This document shows positions 1-8,373 of a stretch of DNA of 64,000 nt, in pieces. Position 1 is the stretch's first letter. Each line of letters starts with the position of its first letter. Source of the stretch: Leptospira sp. WS4.C2 (GTDB lineage: Bacteria; Spirochaetota; Leptospiria; Leptospirales; Leptospiraceae); NCBI RefSeq assembly GCF_040833985.1, contig NZ_CP162139.1, forward strand, positions 62,001 through 126,000. Reading direction: 5' to 3'. A program made the translations under genes and the position numbers. Below the pieces are notes generated by a model that did no database searches, was not told where the DNA came from, and saw only the letters and a program-made list of their open reading frames with translations.

Positions 1-738
1 AAGTTTGATTCGGTATCCAAGAGACAAAGCGGATTGAATATCTAAAGCTTGTAAGTCAGAGATCCCTTTTACCGATAAAGAGGTGAACGGAATGTACTCA
101 CGGAAAGCAAGACTTGCCAGCAAACTGATTTTGTGACCGGCATCAATCCCTTCTACATCAAAGGTGGGATCTGCTTCCGCAAATCCTAACTCTTGGGCTT
201 TTTTTAAGGCAGTGGAATAATCCCAAGATTCCTGCTCCATTTTTGTTAGAATGAAATTAGTGGTTCCATTGAGGATTCCGCAGATGACTTCAAATTCGCA
301 AGAGGCTAGGCCATCCCTTAAAGTACGGATGATGGGAATGGATCCGGCGACAGCAGCCTCATATCCGAGTTCGACTCCGGTTTTTTTTGCGATCGGATAC
401 AGTTCTCTGCCTTTTTCGGATAACAACGCCTTATTGGCTGTGATGACAGTTTTGCCATTTTCCAAAGCAGACCGAACTGCTTTGTAGGCCATGTCAGTCC
501 CGCCCATCAATTCAACAATCATGTCGATATCCGAACGATTTGTAACAGACAGTACATCGTCTGTTACTGGAACGTTTGTTTTACCTTGGAGTTTTCCCGG
601 ACTACGAGTGGCTATGACCGTTAGTTGTAAGTTGATTCCATAATGATTTTGGATTTTTTCTCGGTTTTTATCCAAGAGTTGGAGTAAGCTAGTGCCGACG
701 ACTCCGGCACCCAATAGACCAATACGAACTTCTTTCAT
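1..738 (-). CDS. hom: Homoserine dehydrogenase, N-terminal part (cut by window edge)
   Basis: Reduces aspartate semialdehyde to homoserine on the way to threonine and methionine. The 246 residues present begin MKEVRIGLLGAGVVG, a Rossmann NAD(P)-binding glycine motif at residues 7-15. They continue with ELMGG, TANKALL and, at about 157-162, NGTTNF, which are all hallmarks of the family. The usual length is about 430 residues, so the C-terminal catalytic part and any ACT domain lie beyond base 1. The start at 738 is the only ATG just before the Rossmann motif. The gene diverges from the membrane-protein gene at 883 across about 140 AT-rich bases. Identity is firm from the motifs; the presence of a regulatory ACT domain cannot be judged. 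Confidence 0.93.
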   Translation of the reverse strand, partial: MKEVRIGLLGAGVVGTSLLQLLDKNREKIQNHYGINLQLTVIATRSPGKLQGKTNVPVTDDVLSVTNRSDIDMIVELMGGTDMAYKAVRSALENGKTVITANKALLSEKGRELYPIAKKTGVELGYEAAVAGSIPIIRTLRDGLASCEFEVICGILNGTTNFILTKMEQESWDYSTALKKAQELGFAEADPTFDVEGIDAGHKISLLASLAFREYIPFTSLSVKGISDLQALDIQSALSLGYRIKL

Positions 739-882
739 CTAGGATCACGATTTCGTAGGAGAAAAGGAAACACACTTAAAAAAATTTTAAAAAAAAACAA
801 ATTTGAGAAGAAGTTCTTCAGCTTTTTCTGATTTCATGTGATAACTATAATTAGAATTGTCTCGGCAATAAGGATTATCATT

Positions 883-1527
883 ATGGCAACGAAAAAATCA
901 TCATCTGCCGCTAAGAAGAAGGCTGTTAAAAAAGCGGCTAAGAAAACAAATACGGTTAAGAAACAATCTACAAGAAACGAGAGCGCATCTCTCTTCAGAA
1001 ACGATGAGTCAGCTCAAGTTTCTCTTCAATCCCCGGTATCTCACTCCGAAGGATCTTCCCACGCAACAAAAGAATCTGGAAATGGAGTGTATCTATTTTT
1101 AGTTTTGGCCGGAGTGCTTGCCATCGGGTACTTAGGATACGTGAAATACTTTAAAACAAAAGCTCCAGTAGCAGTGGCAACTGTTCCTGCTGATGCTCAA
1201 ACTAAACCAGTGGCTGCTCCGCCTGAGAAAAAAGTAGAAGAGGCACAACCTGAAGTTTCTGCTGCTGGATTCTTAGTGGATAAAGTGGCATCTAAAAAAT
1301 GGACTGAAGCTGCAGCTTATTGTAAATCTGTTGGTGGCGTTGTTCCTTCCAAAGATGATCTAGTAAAATTTGCTGCGACTGCTCCCAAAGAGATCAAAAC
1401 CAGCGAAGAGAAATATTGGACGAAAACTGAAGTGGATAAGAAGTCAGGTTTGGCTTACCGTTTTTCTAACGGGAAAGCTCCAAAAGTTGATAAAGCTACT
1501 TCCTTAAAAGTTCTTTGTAAAAATTAA
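883..1527 (+). CDS. Membrane protein with Lys/Ala-rich tail and Lcl-like C-terminal domain
   Basis: A 214-residue protein of unknown function. I chose ATG 883 because AAGGA lies about 8 bases upstream and the longer frame from 838 adds only unlikely residues. Residues 2-27 are almost entirely Lys, Ala and Ser, like a histone H1 tail. Residues 30-67 are Ser-rich and polar, about 68-87 form one membrane helix, and a Pro/Ala/Lys linker follows. The last 85 residues (WTEAAAYCKSVGG ... KVLCKN) resemble the Lcl / C-type-lectin-like fold seen in spirochaete surface proteins, with two Cys that could form a disulfide. The positive-inside rule puts the basic tail in the cytoplasm and the Cys domain in the periplasm. 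The domain assignment is by resemblance only. Confidence 0.7.
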   Translation: MATKKSSSAAKKKAVKKAAKKTNTVKKQSTRNESASLFRNDESAQVSLQSPVSHSEGSSHATKESGNGVYLFLVLAGVLAIGYLGYVKYFKTKAPVAVATVPADAQTKPVAAPPEKKVEEAQPEVSAAGFLVDKVASKKWTEAAAYCKSVGGVVPSKDDLVKFAATAPKEIKTSEEKYWTKTEVDKKSGLAYRFSNGKAPKVDKATSLKVLCKN

Positions 1528-1530
1528 TCT

Positions 1531-2163
1531 CTAACGAGAGTTCGATTGAATCGGGGCTAGAATTTCTCTTCTGATTTTGTCAGCAAGTTCAGAAGAGGCA
1601 AACATCTTCCCCGAGACATCGGTTAAATAAAAACTGTCTTTGGCACGTCCGGTTTCGAAGTCAGTTTCAATTGTAGCACTGCGAATGTTGATTTGGTTTT
1701 GCATGAGAATTCGCGAAACATAATACAACAAACCTCTTCCTGCACTGCTTTCCAAATACAAACAGGTTTCATTCCGTTCGGGTAAATCGCTAAATATAAA
1801 TTCAGGTGTTTCTCGAAAGAAAGTGGCAACGGCCGGTTCTTGGATTTGTAACTTCTCCAGAATTTCTTCAAATTTGGTATTCTTTGAAAATAAGGAATCC
1901 ATCATCATTCCTAGTTTGAATGCGGCTTGGGTAGTATCACCACCATCTGCTTGTAAAATGAACGAATCGATTGTAAATTCCCTTCCTTTCTCAATCACCG
2001 TACTGAGTTCTCCCGAAAGGATGTCCATTTTCAGAGCATAGATGATCGTAGCAATTCGGTGGAAGGTACCAATTTGGGTAGAATCCGTTTTTAGGGAAAT
2101 GAGGATGTTCTCCTTTTCTCGTTTGTATTGAAACTCGATCAATGTGGCATTTCCCTTTCCCAC
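1531..2163 (-). CDS. ACT-domain protein (tandem ACT, GlnD C-terminus-like)
   Basis: About 210 residues with two ACT-like regulatory folds. One lies near the N-terminus (ISLKTDSTQIGTFHRIATII) and one in the C-terminal third (LYLESSAGRGLLYYVSRIL followed by IRSATIETD and KDSFYLTD). This arrangement resembles the C-terminal end of uridylyltransferase GlnD without its nucleotidyltransferase and HD parts, so a small-molecule sensing role is likely but the ligand is unknown. The open frame extends to 2337, but that part overlaps the divergent gene and encodes no ACT sequence. GTG at 2163, or TTG at 2142 preceded by AGGGA, are the plausible starts. It converges on the upstream membrane-protein gene with a 3-base gap. 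Confidence 0.75.
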   Translation of the reverse strand: MGKGNATLIEFQYKREKENILISLKTDSTQIGTFHRIATIIYALKMDILSGELSTVIEKGREFTIDSFILQADGGDTTQAAFKLGMMMDSLFSKNTKFEEILEKLQIQEPAVATFFRETPEFIFSDLPERNETCLYLESSAGRGLLYYVSRILMQNQINIRSATIETDFETGRAKDSFYLTDVSGKMFASSELADKIRREILAPIQSNSR

Positions 2164-2236
2164 AGATTGTATACATGCACAGGAAATTTCAATCAAAAGG
2201 TTTCTGCAAAATACGCCGATGATGATAAAAGACAGT

Positions 2237-3505
2237 ATGAAAAAACTACTATTGATTCTATTCGTTTTGGGGATCGTGATGGAACCCCTTGTTTCGCAAG
2301 AGGAAACTTCGGAAGAATCGCCCTTTGCGACTACCAAAAAGAAAGTCCAACTCTGGAAAGGGGAAGTGGTTGGTGTTTATAAAAACAGATTATGGATCAA
2401 AGTGCGAATTTACCGCAACCAACGAATCTCCAAACTCTCTTTGAATGAAATTAAATCTTTATTTGCTGATACAAAGGAATTTCCGGTGTACCAAAAGGTC
2501 ACAGATCTCAAACAAGGTGTCCTTGTTGTACGTGACACAGTTTGGGAAGAAAAACACATCAATAAAAAAAATCAATTCATCGAAGTGGTGTTAGTAGGTG
2601 ATTATAAACCAGATCTCAGTTCAAAAATGAAAGAGATTACAACGGATGCTTATATTTCTAGTTATATCGAGGAAGATTTTTTTACAGAACCTGACGCCTT
2701 TTTTAAAGGAAGATTCACTCCTCCCCGAAAAACGGTCTTTCATCCCAAAGACAGAAAAGAGATGGTCCTTGTTTCACGAGGTCTTTTTCTATACGGCCAA
2801 GGAACCGATCCCTCTGCAGATAGTTTCAATCCCTACTTTTTAGAACCAAAAGCCTCAAACCTAAAGGAGATGCCTTCCTTTTATATTGATAAATTTGAAG
2901 TCACCAATTCCGAGTATGCATACTTTTTAAAACAAACCAATACACAAAGCCCTCCTCATTGGATTGGCGGAAAGTATCCCGAAGGAGAAGGGGATTTCCC
3001 TGTGGTTCATCTCACGTATCGTGAAGTGGAACGTTATGCGAGTTGGGTGGGAAAACGAATTCCTACCGAATGGGAATGGGAAAAGGCTGCAAGGGGCCCT
3101 GGTGTGATTGAGTTTACCAATCGAGATGAAACCTTGGGATACCAAATCATTGCTACGAAATACCCCTTTGGTGACGAATACGACTCCTTATATTGTAATA
3201 CAAGAGAATCTAAGATTGGAAAGGCTCAGTCCGTATACGAACTATCCACGGAAGGTGAAAGTCCTTACGGCGCGATAGGAATGTGTGGGAATGCAGCCGA
3301 ATGGACATCGAGTGATTACCAATTGTATCCTGGGCATCATATCAAAAACTTTTCTTTTGGGAAAATTTACAAAGTGGTTCGTGGGGGATCTTATTCTGAT
3401 TCGGCAAAGAATTCTACGGCAAGTGCTAGATCTTACGGTGGGATTCCCAACCTATCAGAAGATAGGCGAGCTGGATTTCGTTTGGTGATGGATTATCGAG
3501 ACTAA
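2237..3505 (+). CDS. Exported SUMF1/FGE-fold protein lacking the FGE cysteines
   Basis: A 422-residue protein with a signal peptide (MKKLLLILFVLGIV ... VSQ). An N-terminal region of about 150 residues, unlike anything I recognise, is followed by a formylglycine-generating-enzyme-sulfatase domain. Its markers are FYIDKFEVTNSEY, RIPTEWEWEKAARG, GNAAEWTSSDY and VVRGGSY (R about 382), ending in RRAGFRLV. True FGE enzymes have two catalytic cysteines just after RGGS; here the segment reads SYSDSAKNSTASAR with none, so sulfatase activation is unlikely. A ligand-binding or scaffold role is more probable, as for many spirochaete members. I chose ATG 2237 because it starts a good signal peptide; ATG 2219 in the same frame is possible. 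Confidence 0.82.
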   Translation: MKKLLLILFVLGIVMEPLVSQEETSEESPFATTKKKVQLWKGEVVGVYKNRLWIKVRIYRNQRISKLSLNEIKSLFADTKEFPVYQKVTDLKQGVLVVRDTVWEEKHINKKNQFIEVVLVGDYKPDLSSKMKEITTDAYISSYIEEDFFTEPDAFFKGRFTPPRKTVFHPKDRKEMVLVSRGLFLYGQGTDPSADSFNPYFLEPKASNLKEMPSFYIDKFEVTNSEYAYFLKQTNTQSPPHWIGGKYPEGEGDFPVVHLTYREVERYASWVGKRIPTEWEWEKAARGPGVIEFTNRDETLGYQIIATKYPFGDEYDSLYCNTRESKIGKAQSVYELSTEGESPYGAIGMCGNAAEWTSSDYQLYPGHHIKNFSFGKIYKVVRGGSYSDSAKNSTASARSYGGIPNLSEDRRAGFRLVMDYRD

Positions 3506-3506
3506 A

Positions 3507-3968
3507 TTACTTAGTTAGGACTTCGTTTCGTTTTCCTAGCTTTTTACAGATCTTTCCGAGGACTTCTTGTTCGTCTGGAGAGAGTACTGCAAATTCGGAA
3601 GTGATCCGTTTTACATGATCAGGAAAAATTTGTTCGATGAGTTTTTTTCCTTCTGCCGTTAGGTGGACAGAAATAAACCTTCTGTCTTCCACACCACGAA
3701 CACGTTCCACGAGGGTCCTTTTTTCTAAGTTATCAATCACAAGGGTGATGTTTCCTGTGCTTTTTAGAATCTTGTCCCCAAGGTCTTTTTGGCAAAGTGG
3801 ACCCAAATGGTACAATGTCTCTAAAACCCCGAACTGGCTCTCTGAGATATTCCACTTGGTAAACTCAGAAATAAGTCGGGAAGATAGAGATTCTGCAGCA
3901 CGTTTCAGTTTGATGAACGCGTCCAGAGCCTGTACTTCTTTTTTGGATCCTTTGAATTTTGTTCCCAT
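3507..3968 (-). CDS. MarR-family transcriptional regulator
   Basis: A 153-residue winged-helix regulator. The recognition part reads GPLCQKDLGDKILKSTGNITLVIDNLEKRTLVERVRGVEDRR, shown here in pieces: QKDLGDKIL (helix), GNITLVIDNLEKR (recognition helix) and EDRRFISVHLT (wing). These fit MarR/SlyA proteins, which bind palindromes as dimers and release them on binding small phenolic or lipid ligands. It lies 37 bases downstream of the FAD-oxidoreductase gene on the same strand. A palindrome that overlaps a good promoter sits directly before its ATG, suggesting autoregulation and possibly control of the genes upstream. The stop lies one base from the convergent gene ending at 3505. Confidence 0.9.
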   Translation of the reverse strand: MGTKFKGSKKEVQALDAFIKLKRAAESLSSRLISEFTKWNISESQFGVLETLYHLGPLCQKDLGDKILKSTGNITLVIDNLEKRTLVERVRGVEDRRFISVHLTAEGKKLIEQIFPDHVKRITSEFAVLSPDEQEVLGKICKKLGKRNEVLTK

Positions 3969-4009
3969 TAGTTTAATATCAAACTATCAAATCTTAAAGT
4001 ATTTGTCAA
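3969..4009 (-). promoter_or_regulatory. Promoter and overlapping MarR operator palindrome
   Basis: Read on the minus strand, TTGACA (4009-4004) is followed by a 17-base spacer and TAGTTT (3986-3981). The 18-base near-palindrome TAGTTTnATATnAAACTA (3969-3986, one mismatched pair) covers the -10 region and touches the marR ATG at 3968. The -35 hexamer contains the TGA stop of the preceding gene. There is no room for a normal ribosome site, so the transcript would be nearly leaderless. MarR autorepression is an inference. Confidence 0.6.
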
Positions 4010-5592
4010 CCGGTTTCTTGGCTCTTTTGGAAAAGATCTTTCATGAGTCGAAGTGTTCCCGAAAGTCCCAAAACTACGGAAGCAGCAGCAACCCCGCCCA
4101 TAAGTGCACCAGCCACTCCTGGTGAACAGGCATCCGCTCCAGTTAGGTAAAGATTTTTGATAGTTGTCCTCACACCTAACCATTCTTGTTTAAAGCGTTC
4201 CGGTGTACAGGAAAGTCCATAAATGGAGCCTTCTTTATGTCCGGTAAAAAACTCCGTTGTGATGGGAGTGGAGAGCTCTGTGAACTCAATGAGGTCCCGG
4301 AATCCAGGAAATCGTTCCTCCAAAAAAACTAACATCCCTTCTGTGATCGTTTCCTTGAGTTTGGTATAGTCCTCACCCCGTTTTTTCCAGGGTTCGTCTT
4401 TCCATTTGGCAAAGAGTGAATAGTCGGCAAAGCTGATCGCTTCTGCTGTAAACCCTTCGGCTTCCGGATTTTTTAAGGAAGGAAAAGACAAATACATCAT
4501 CGGCGGATTCCCATTCACTAAATCATTTCTTTTCGCATAACAAGCGTCATGATCTGCATCAGGAAAGATCCAATGGTTTTCGCCATGAAAACCTAACTTT
4601 TTAGGCGATTCTTTAAATCCAATATAGAGTGTGATGGAGGTGGTTCCTTGTGTGCTGAGCGATTCCAATGGTTTTTGAAAAGAGGCGGAATGTTCTTTGG
4701 GTAATAATTTGTTGTAGGTAGTGTAGGCACCGGCATCGGATACAATCACGTCCGCAAAGAACTCTTGTTCGGAAAAAGTTTTTCCTTTCTGGACTTCAAC
4801 CTTCACACCAATTGCTTTGTTTCCTTCGAGAAGGATTTCTTTTACCGTATGGAGGATTTTTAAACTTCCCCCATTTTCTTCTACGATGGGTTCAATTGAA
4901 TCTACAATCTTTGAGGATCCACCAATCGGAAAGTAACCACCATTGAAGTAGTGAGCAACAATCATAGAATGGATTGCAAAAGAGGAAGCAGAAGGAGGTA
5001 ACCCATAATCCCCCCATTGGGAACTAAGAACTGCTCTTAAGTTTTCATCTTTGATATGGGTATCCATATATTCTTTGGTTGTGATATAGGGAGTGGGGAT
5101 ATGGTTTATGTTTAAAAACTTCGCTGCCTTTTCGAAAACAGCAGGCAAAGCTTTCAAAGTGAAATGCCTTCCAAACCATTGGGTAAATGTTTCGACATCC
5201 CGAAAGTATTGGTCAATGGCCTGGGCTTCTAAAGGAAACTTTTCTTTTAAGTCAGACTTAAACCTTTCCTTTTCTCCATATACTGGAAAACTAAAGTCCG
5301 GGTAATCGAAAACTTCGAAAGGTTCTTCCATTTTGTTCCACTTTACACCCTTTCTGGTGATGGAATCGAATAGAGTTCTTAACATAGAACCTTCGCCTAA
5401 GTCCCCAATATAATGGATTCCGACATCCCATTCAAATTTTCCTAGTCTTTTGAATGTATGAGTGAATCCACCTAACTTAAAATGGCGTTCCAGTACTAAT
5501 ACTTTCTTTTTCGCTACTTGTGAAAGAATAGACGCGGCCGTTAGGCCGCCAATACCAGAACCGATAATGATAACATCATATTTGTTTTCCAT
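4006..5592 (-). CDS. FAD-dependent phytoene-desaturase / RetSat-like oxidoreductase
   Basis: A 528-residue flavoprotein of the CrtI / carotenoid isomerase / retinol saturase superfamily. The N-terminal dinucleotide fold is clear (IIIGSGIGGLTAASIL at about 9-24, then LVLERHFKLGGFTHTF). GKFEWDVGIHYIGD is typical of the RetSat/CrtISO branch. The C-terminus has the second FAD motif (NLYLTGADACSPGVAGALMGG). Such enzymes saturate, desaturate or isomerise polyenes or related lipids; the substrate here is unknown. The gene starts in the stop of the DUF4139 gene (TAATG, shared base 5592) and is followed by marR, so the three probably form one operon. No carotenoid biosynthesis genes are near. Confidence 0.85.
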   Translation of the reverse strand: MENKYDVIIIGSGIGGLTAASILSQVAKKKVLVLERHFKLGGFTHTFKRLGKFEWDVGIHYIGDLGEGSMLRTLFDSITRKGVKWNKMEEPFEVFDYPDFSFPVYGEKERFKSDLKEKFPLEAQAIDQYFRDVETFTQWFGRHFTLKALPAVFEKAAKFLNINHIPTPYITTKEYMDTHIKDENLRAVLSSQWGDYGLPPSASSFAIHSMIVAHYFNGGYFPIGGSSKIVDSIEPIVEENGGSLKILHTVKEILLEGNKAIGVKVEVQKGKTFSEQEFFADVIVSDAGAYTTYNKLLPKEHSASFQKPLESLSTQGTTSITLYIGFKESPKKLGFHGENHWIFPDADHDACYAKRNDLVNGNPPMMYLSFPSLKNPEAEGFTAEAISFADYSLFAKWKDEPWKKRGEDYTKLKETITEGMLVFLEERFPGFRDLIEFTELSTPITTEFFTGHKEGSIYGLSCTPERFKQEWLGVRTTIKNLYLTGADACSPGVAGALMGGVAAASVVLGLSGTLRLMKDLFQKSQETG

Positions 5593-7028
5593 TAGTGGTA
5601 TTTAGTCTCTACAGTATATTCCACTGTTACGGTTTCATTAGCTTTTACAGGAACGTCGGAGTAAGCCTTTGTTGCCGATTCTTTTGTAAATTTATGAGAG
5701 GATTTTGTGATATTCCAATCTCCCCAAAGACTTGCGTAGAACCTGACTTCGATTTCTTCTTTTTTTCTGTTTCGAATTTCCACAGAATAGGTCGACTTGT
5801 CTCCACGAGAAAGTTTGAACACTTCGTTCGAGAGTCGTTTTCCATTGGCAACCACATCAAAGGCTTGGCCTGTTCGAATTTTTACTTCTTCGTTTTCGGG
5901 AGTGTGATCGATTGTATCTTCTCCTAGAAGTTGTTGGCGGCCTTTAGAATCAGCTTTAAAAACACGAATGGTTCCTTGCGGGAGTGGTCTTCCTAAATTG
6001 TTTTTCTTTGCATTTTTGAAGATGTATTTGATGTTTGCGTTGTTGAAATTCTTTTCATTTCCCTCATACATAGGTAGATTTTCAAAAACAAAATATTTTT
6101 TGATTTCGATTCCTTCTGATTGGAAGAGTTGGACTTGTTTGGTTTGGTTATAACCAATGTTCGTTGGTTGGTCCAATGTATATAAGTAGTATTCGGATAA
6201 ATTCTCTTGATTGAACTCAGGTGCTACTGCAGATTCATCATACTCCTTTATCATTGTTTTTTTCACAGCTCGTGATTGCACTGCATAAGATGGAACTTGA
6301 TTGGATATTAGGTTCACCTTACCGGCCACGAGTTGTAATACAGCGTTTTTAAACTCCGCACCGGAATTATTATTTAATGTGACCCATGAATTTAGGCCGC
6401 AGAGATTCTCTTCCTTATCCAAAACAAGAATGTAATCGGCAGACCATCCGAGACCGTTGGTTTGGTAAGAAACTTCTAAGGTTTGTTCCTTTTCGGTATC
6501 GTTCTTCAATTTCCAAACAAGAGTAGGTTTCGCAAATAGGTTTTCGGGAATGGTAGGAACCGTAACTCGACCATTGTAACCTAGGGAAATTTCATCTCCA
6601 ATTTTATACACAGGACTTCCGTTGTTTGCAATCAAAGTAGCCTTAACAGAAGTTGTTTTTTCTTTCCCTTCTTTATGAAGAGTCACTTCTTTCCCAATGT
6701 ATTTGTCCATCAGGCGTTCTTGAGAAATTAAATCATATTCATAGTTTTGTTCGAAGACTGTGAGTTTTTTAGGATCTTCTCCTTTGACTCGCACAGTTTG
6801 TGGGATGATTTGTGAGGGAACATCTTCGAACCGTAAGGTGCGGATTCCTTTTGAAAGATTCAAAGTCCGAGTTTCCCGAACAAGACCAATCCCTCCGTTA
6901 TAAATGGTGACACTCACTGATTTTCGATCCGATTGCGTGGAAAGTTCAAAAGCGGAATCGGATGTTATGGTACCGGCAGTGAAAAAGAGAAGTAATAGAG
7001 TGGTGATGGATAGTATTTTGGATTTCAT
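5592..7028 (-). CDS. DUF4139-family exported protein
   Basis: A 478-residue protein with a signal peptide (MKSKILSITTLLLLFFTAGTITS). It then has VSVTIYNGGIGLVRETRTLNL and LRFEDVPSQIIPQTV, the start of the DUF4139 fold, and the central GLGWSADYILVLD and SWVTLNNNSGAEF segments. The C-terminal VEVRFYASLWGDWNI-like part and VEYTVETKY complete it. The molecular function of the family is not known; members are secreted or surface beta-rich proteins. ATG 7028 is preferred over 7046 because GGGAGA precedes it by about 5 bases and the signal peptide begins there. It is first in an operon with the FAD oxidoreductase and marR, and diverges from mtnP. Confidence 0.82.
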   Translation of the reverse strand: MKSKILSITTLLLLFFTAGTITSDSAFELSTQSDRKSVSVTIYNGGIGLVRETRTLNLSKGIRTLRFEDVPSQIIPQTVRVKGEDPKKLTVFEQNYEYDLISQERLMDKYIGKEVTLHKEGKEKTTSVKATLIANNGSPVYKIGDEISLGYNGRVTVPTIPENLFAKPTLVWKLKNDTEKEQTLEVSYQTNGLGWSADYILVLDKEENLCGLNSWVTLNNNSGAEFKNAVLQLVAGKVNLISNQVPSYAVQSRAVKKTMIKEYDESAVAPEFNQENLSEYYLYTLDQPTNIGYNQTKQVQLFQSEGIEIKKYFVFENLPMYEGNEKNFNNANIKYIFKNAKKNNLGRPLPQGTIRVFKADSKGRQQLLGEDTIDHTPENEEVKIRTGQAFDVVANGKRLSNEVFKLSRGDKSTYSVEIRNRKKEEIEVRFYASLWGDWNITKSSHKFTKESATKAYSDVPVKANETVTVEYTVETKYH

Positions 7029-7120
7029 GTATTCTCCCATGAGCATTCTAGAGTCTGACTATTTAAAAAACGAATGCAACCAAAATCGTTAGGGGAAAAC
7101 TGCACTTTAAGAGGATTCAT

Positions 7121-7984
7121 ATGGCAAATGTAGTAAAAATCGGGGTCATTGGTGGGACAGGCCTATATTCAATCGATGGAATGGAGATCATTCAAGAAAT
7201 TCACCCGGAAACTCCTTGGGGCAAACCTTCAGACACAATCACCATTGGTCGGTTCAAAGGAAAAGAAATAGCGTTTTTGCCAAGACATGGAAAGGGACAT
7301 TTTTTGAATCCAAGTGAAGTTCCTGCTCGTGCAAACATAGCCGCATTAAAACAGTTAGGTGTTGAAGAAATTATTGCTTTTAGTTCCGTGGGAAGCTTAC
7401 GCCAAGAAATTGCACCTAGAGATTTTGTAATTCCTTCCCAAATCATTGATCGCACCAAAGCACGGCCATCCACTTTTTTTGAAAATGGTATGGTAGCGCA
7501 TGCTCCTTTTGCTGATCCGTTTTCACCGGGTCTTGGCAAAAAAGTAGAAGAAGCTGCAAAACAAATCAATCTCCCCATCCATTCCAACAAAACATTGATT
7601 TGTATGGAAGGCCCTCTCTTCTCTACAAGAGCAGAATCTCATATGTATAGATCTTGGGGCGCAGATATCATTAATATGACAGTTCTTCCAGAAGCAAAAC
7701 TTGCAAGAGAGGCAGAGATTCTTTATCAAATGGTTTGTATGTCTACAGACTATGATTGTTGGAAAGAAGATGAAGCCCATGTAACATTGGAAATGGTTTT
7801 GGGCAATTTAAGTAAAAATGCAGAAACTGCTAAGAAATTACTTTCGGCCCTCATTGACCTTTTAGGAAAATCGGATGACACAAGTCTTGTCGGGAGTACA
7901 AAATTTTCTTTGGTGACGGCTCCTGAAAAAAGGAACCCAGAACAAATAAAAAAACTGAAATTTCTTTTCCCTGAGTATTTCTAA
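7121..7984 (+). CDS. mtnP: S-methyl-5'-thioadenosine phosphorylase
   Basis: Phosphorolyses methylthioadenosine, the polyamine or methylthio by-product, to adenine and 5-methylthioribose-1-phosphate in methionine salvage. It is 287 residues, as expected. GVIGGTGLYSIDG is the N-terminal phosphate-loop signature. AFLPRHGKGHFLNPSEVPARAN, split here as AFLPRHGKGH and PSEVPARAN, and FSSVGSLR and CMEGPLFSTRAES are MTAP signatures, with NMTVLPEAKLAREAE near the active site. TDYDCWKE distinguishes MTAP from purine nucleoside phosphorylase. A strong AAGAGGA site lies about 7 bases before ATG 7121. Its last 4 bases overlap the convergent STAS gene. Confidence 0.95.
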   Translation: MANVVKIGVIGGTGLYSIDGMEIIQEIHPETPWGKPSDTITIGRFKGKEIAFLPRHGKGHFLNPSEVPARANIAALKQLGVEEIIAFSSVGSLRQEIAPRDFVIPSQIIDRTKARPSTFFENGMVAHAPFADPFSPGLGKKVEEAAKQINLPIHSNKTLICMEGPLFSTRAESHMYRSWGADIINMTVLPEAKLAREAEILYQMVCMSTDYDCWKEDEAHVTLEMVLGNLSKNAETAKKLLSALIDLLGKSDDTSLVGSTKFSLVTAPEKRNPEQIKKLKFLFPEYF

Positions 7985-8373
7985 TCAGTTTGTAAAGCTT
8001 GTTCCAAAGTGGGAAAAACTTGGAGCAGGCTTCGAAGTTTAGTTAATTCCAAAACGTATCTTACTTTTTCAGACGGTGAGATGATACGAATGTATCCTTT
8101 TTGTTTCATTAGTCTTGAGTGAATTCCCAAACAAACACCGAGGCCAGAACTGTCGATATAACTGACTTGTTCAAAGTTTAAAAATATATTGTTAATCCCT
8201 TTAGAAATGAGAATTTCCAAATTTTCTTTCATGACTTGTGAATTGTAGAGGTTAATTTCTCCAGACAATTCAAAATACACTGCTGATTCAGGGAGAGGGA
8301 CAAATCTCTGTTGGAGAACTTCCATTTTGAAGTCTCCACTCTCAACTGTGTAATCACTCCAGTTTTCGATCAT
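7981..8373 (-). CDS. STAS-domain anti-sigma factor antagonist
   Basis: A 130-residue single STAS domain of the SpoIIAA/RsbV type. The conserved loop YIDSSGLGVCLGIHSRL carries the serine that an RsbW-like kinase normally phosphorylates. The flanking ILISKGINNIFLNFEQV and VRYVLELTKLRSLLQVF fit the fold. Such proteins release sigma factors or other partners from anti-sigma kinases when dephosphorylated. It overlaps the end of galK by 4 bases (ATGA), so the two are co-translated, an odd pairing. No anti-sigma kinase gene adjoins it, but a receiver/RsbW-like protein is encoded at 30721-31650 and could be a partner (speculative). Confidence 0.88.
   Translation of the reverse strand: MIENWSDYTVESGDFKMEVLQQRFVPLPESAVYFELSGEINLYNSQVMKENLEILISKGINNIFLNFEQVSYIDSSGLGVCLGIHSRLMKQKGYIRIISPSEKVRYVLELTKLRSLLQVFPTLEQALQTD

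Noticed and set aside
251..487. 78-residue plus-strand open frame
   Set aside because: It lies antisense within the clearly coding homoserine dehydrogenase gene and has no recognisable motif.
2164..2337. N-terminal extension of the ACT-domain protein
   Set aside because: It overlaps the start of the divergent signal-peptide gene and encodes no ACT-like sequence; alternative starts at 2163 or 2142 are better.
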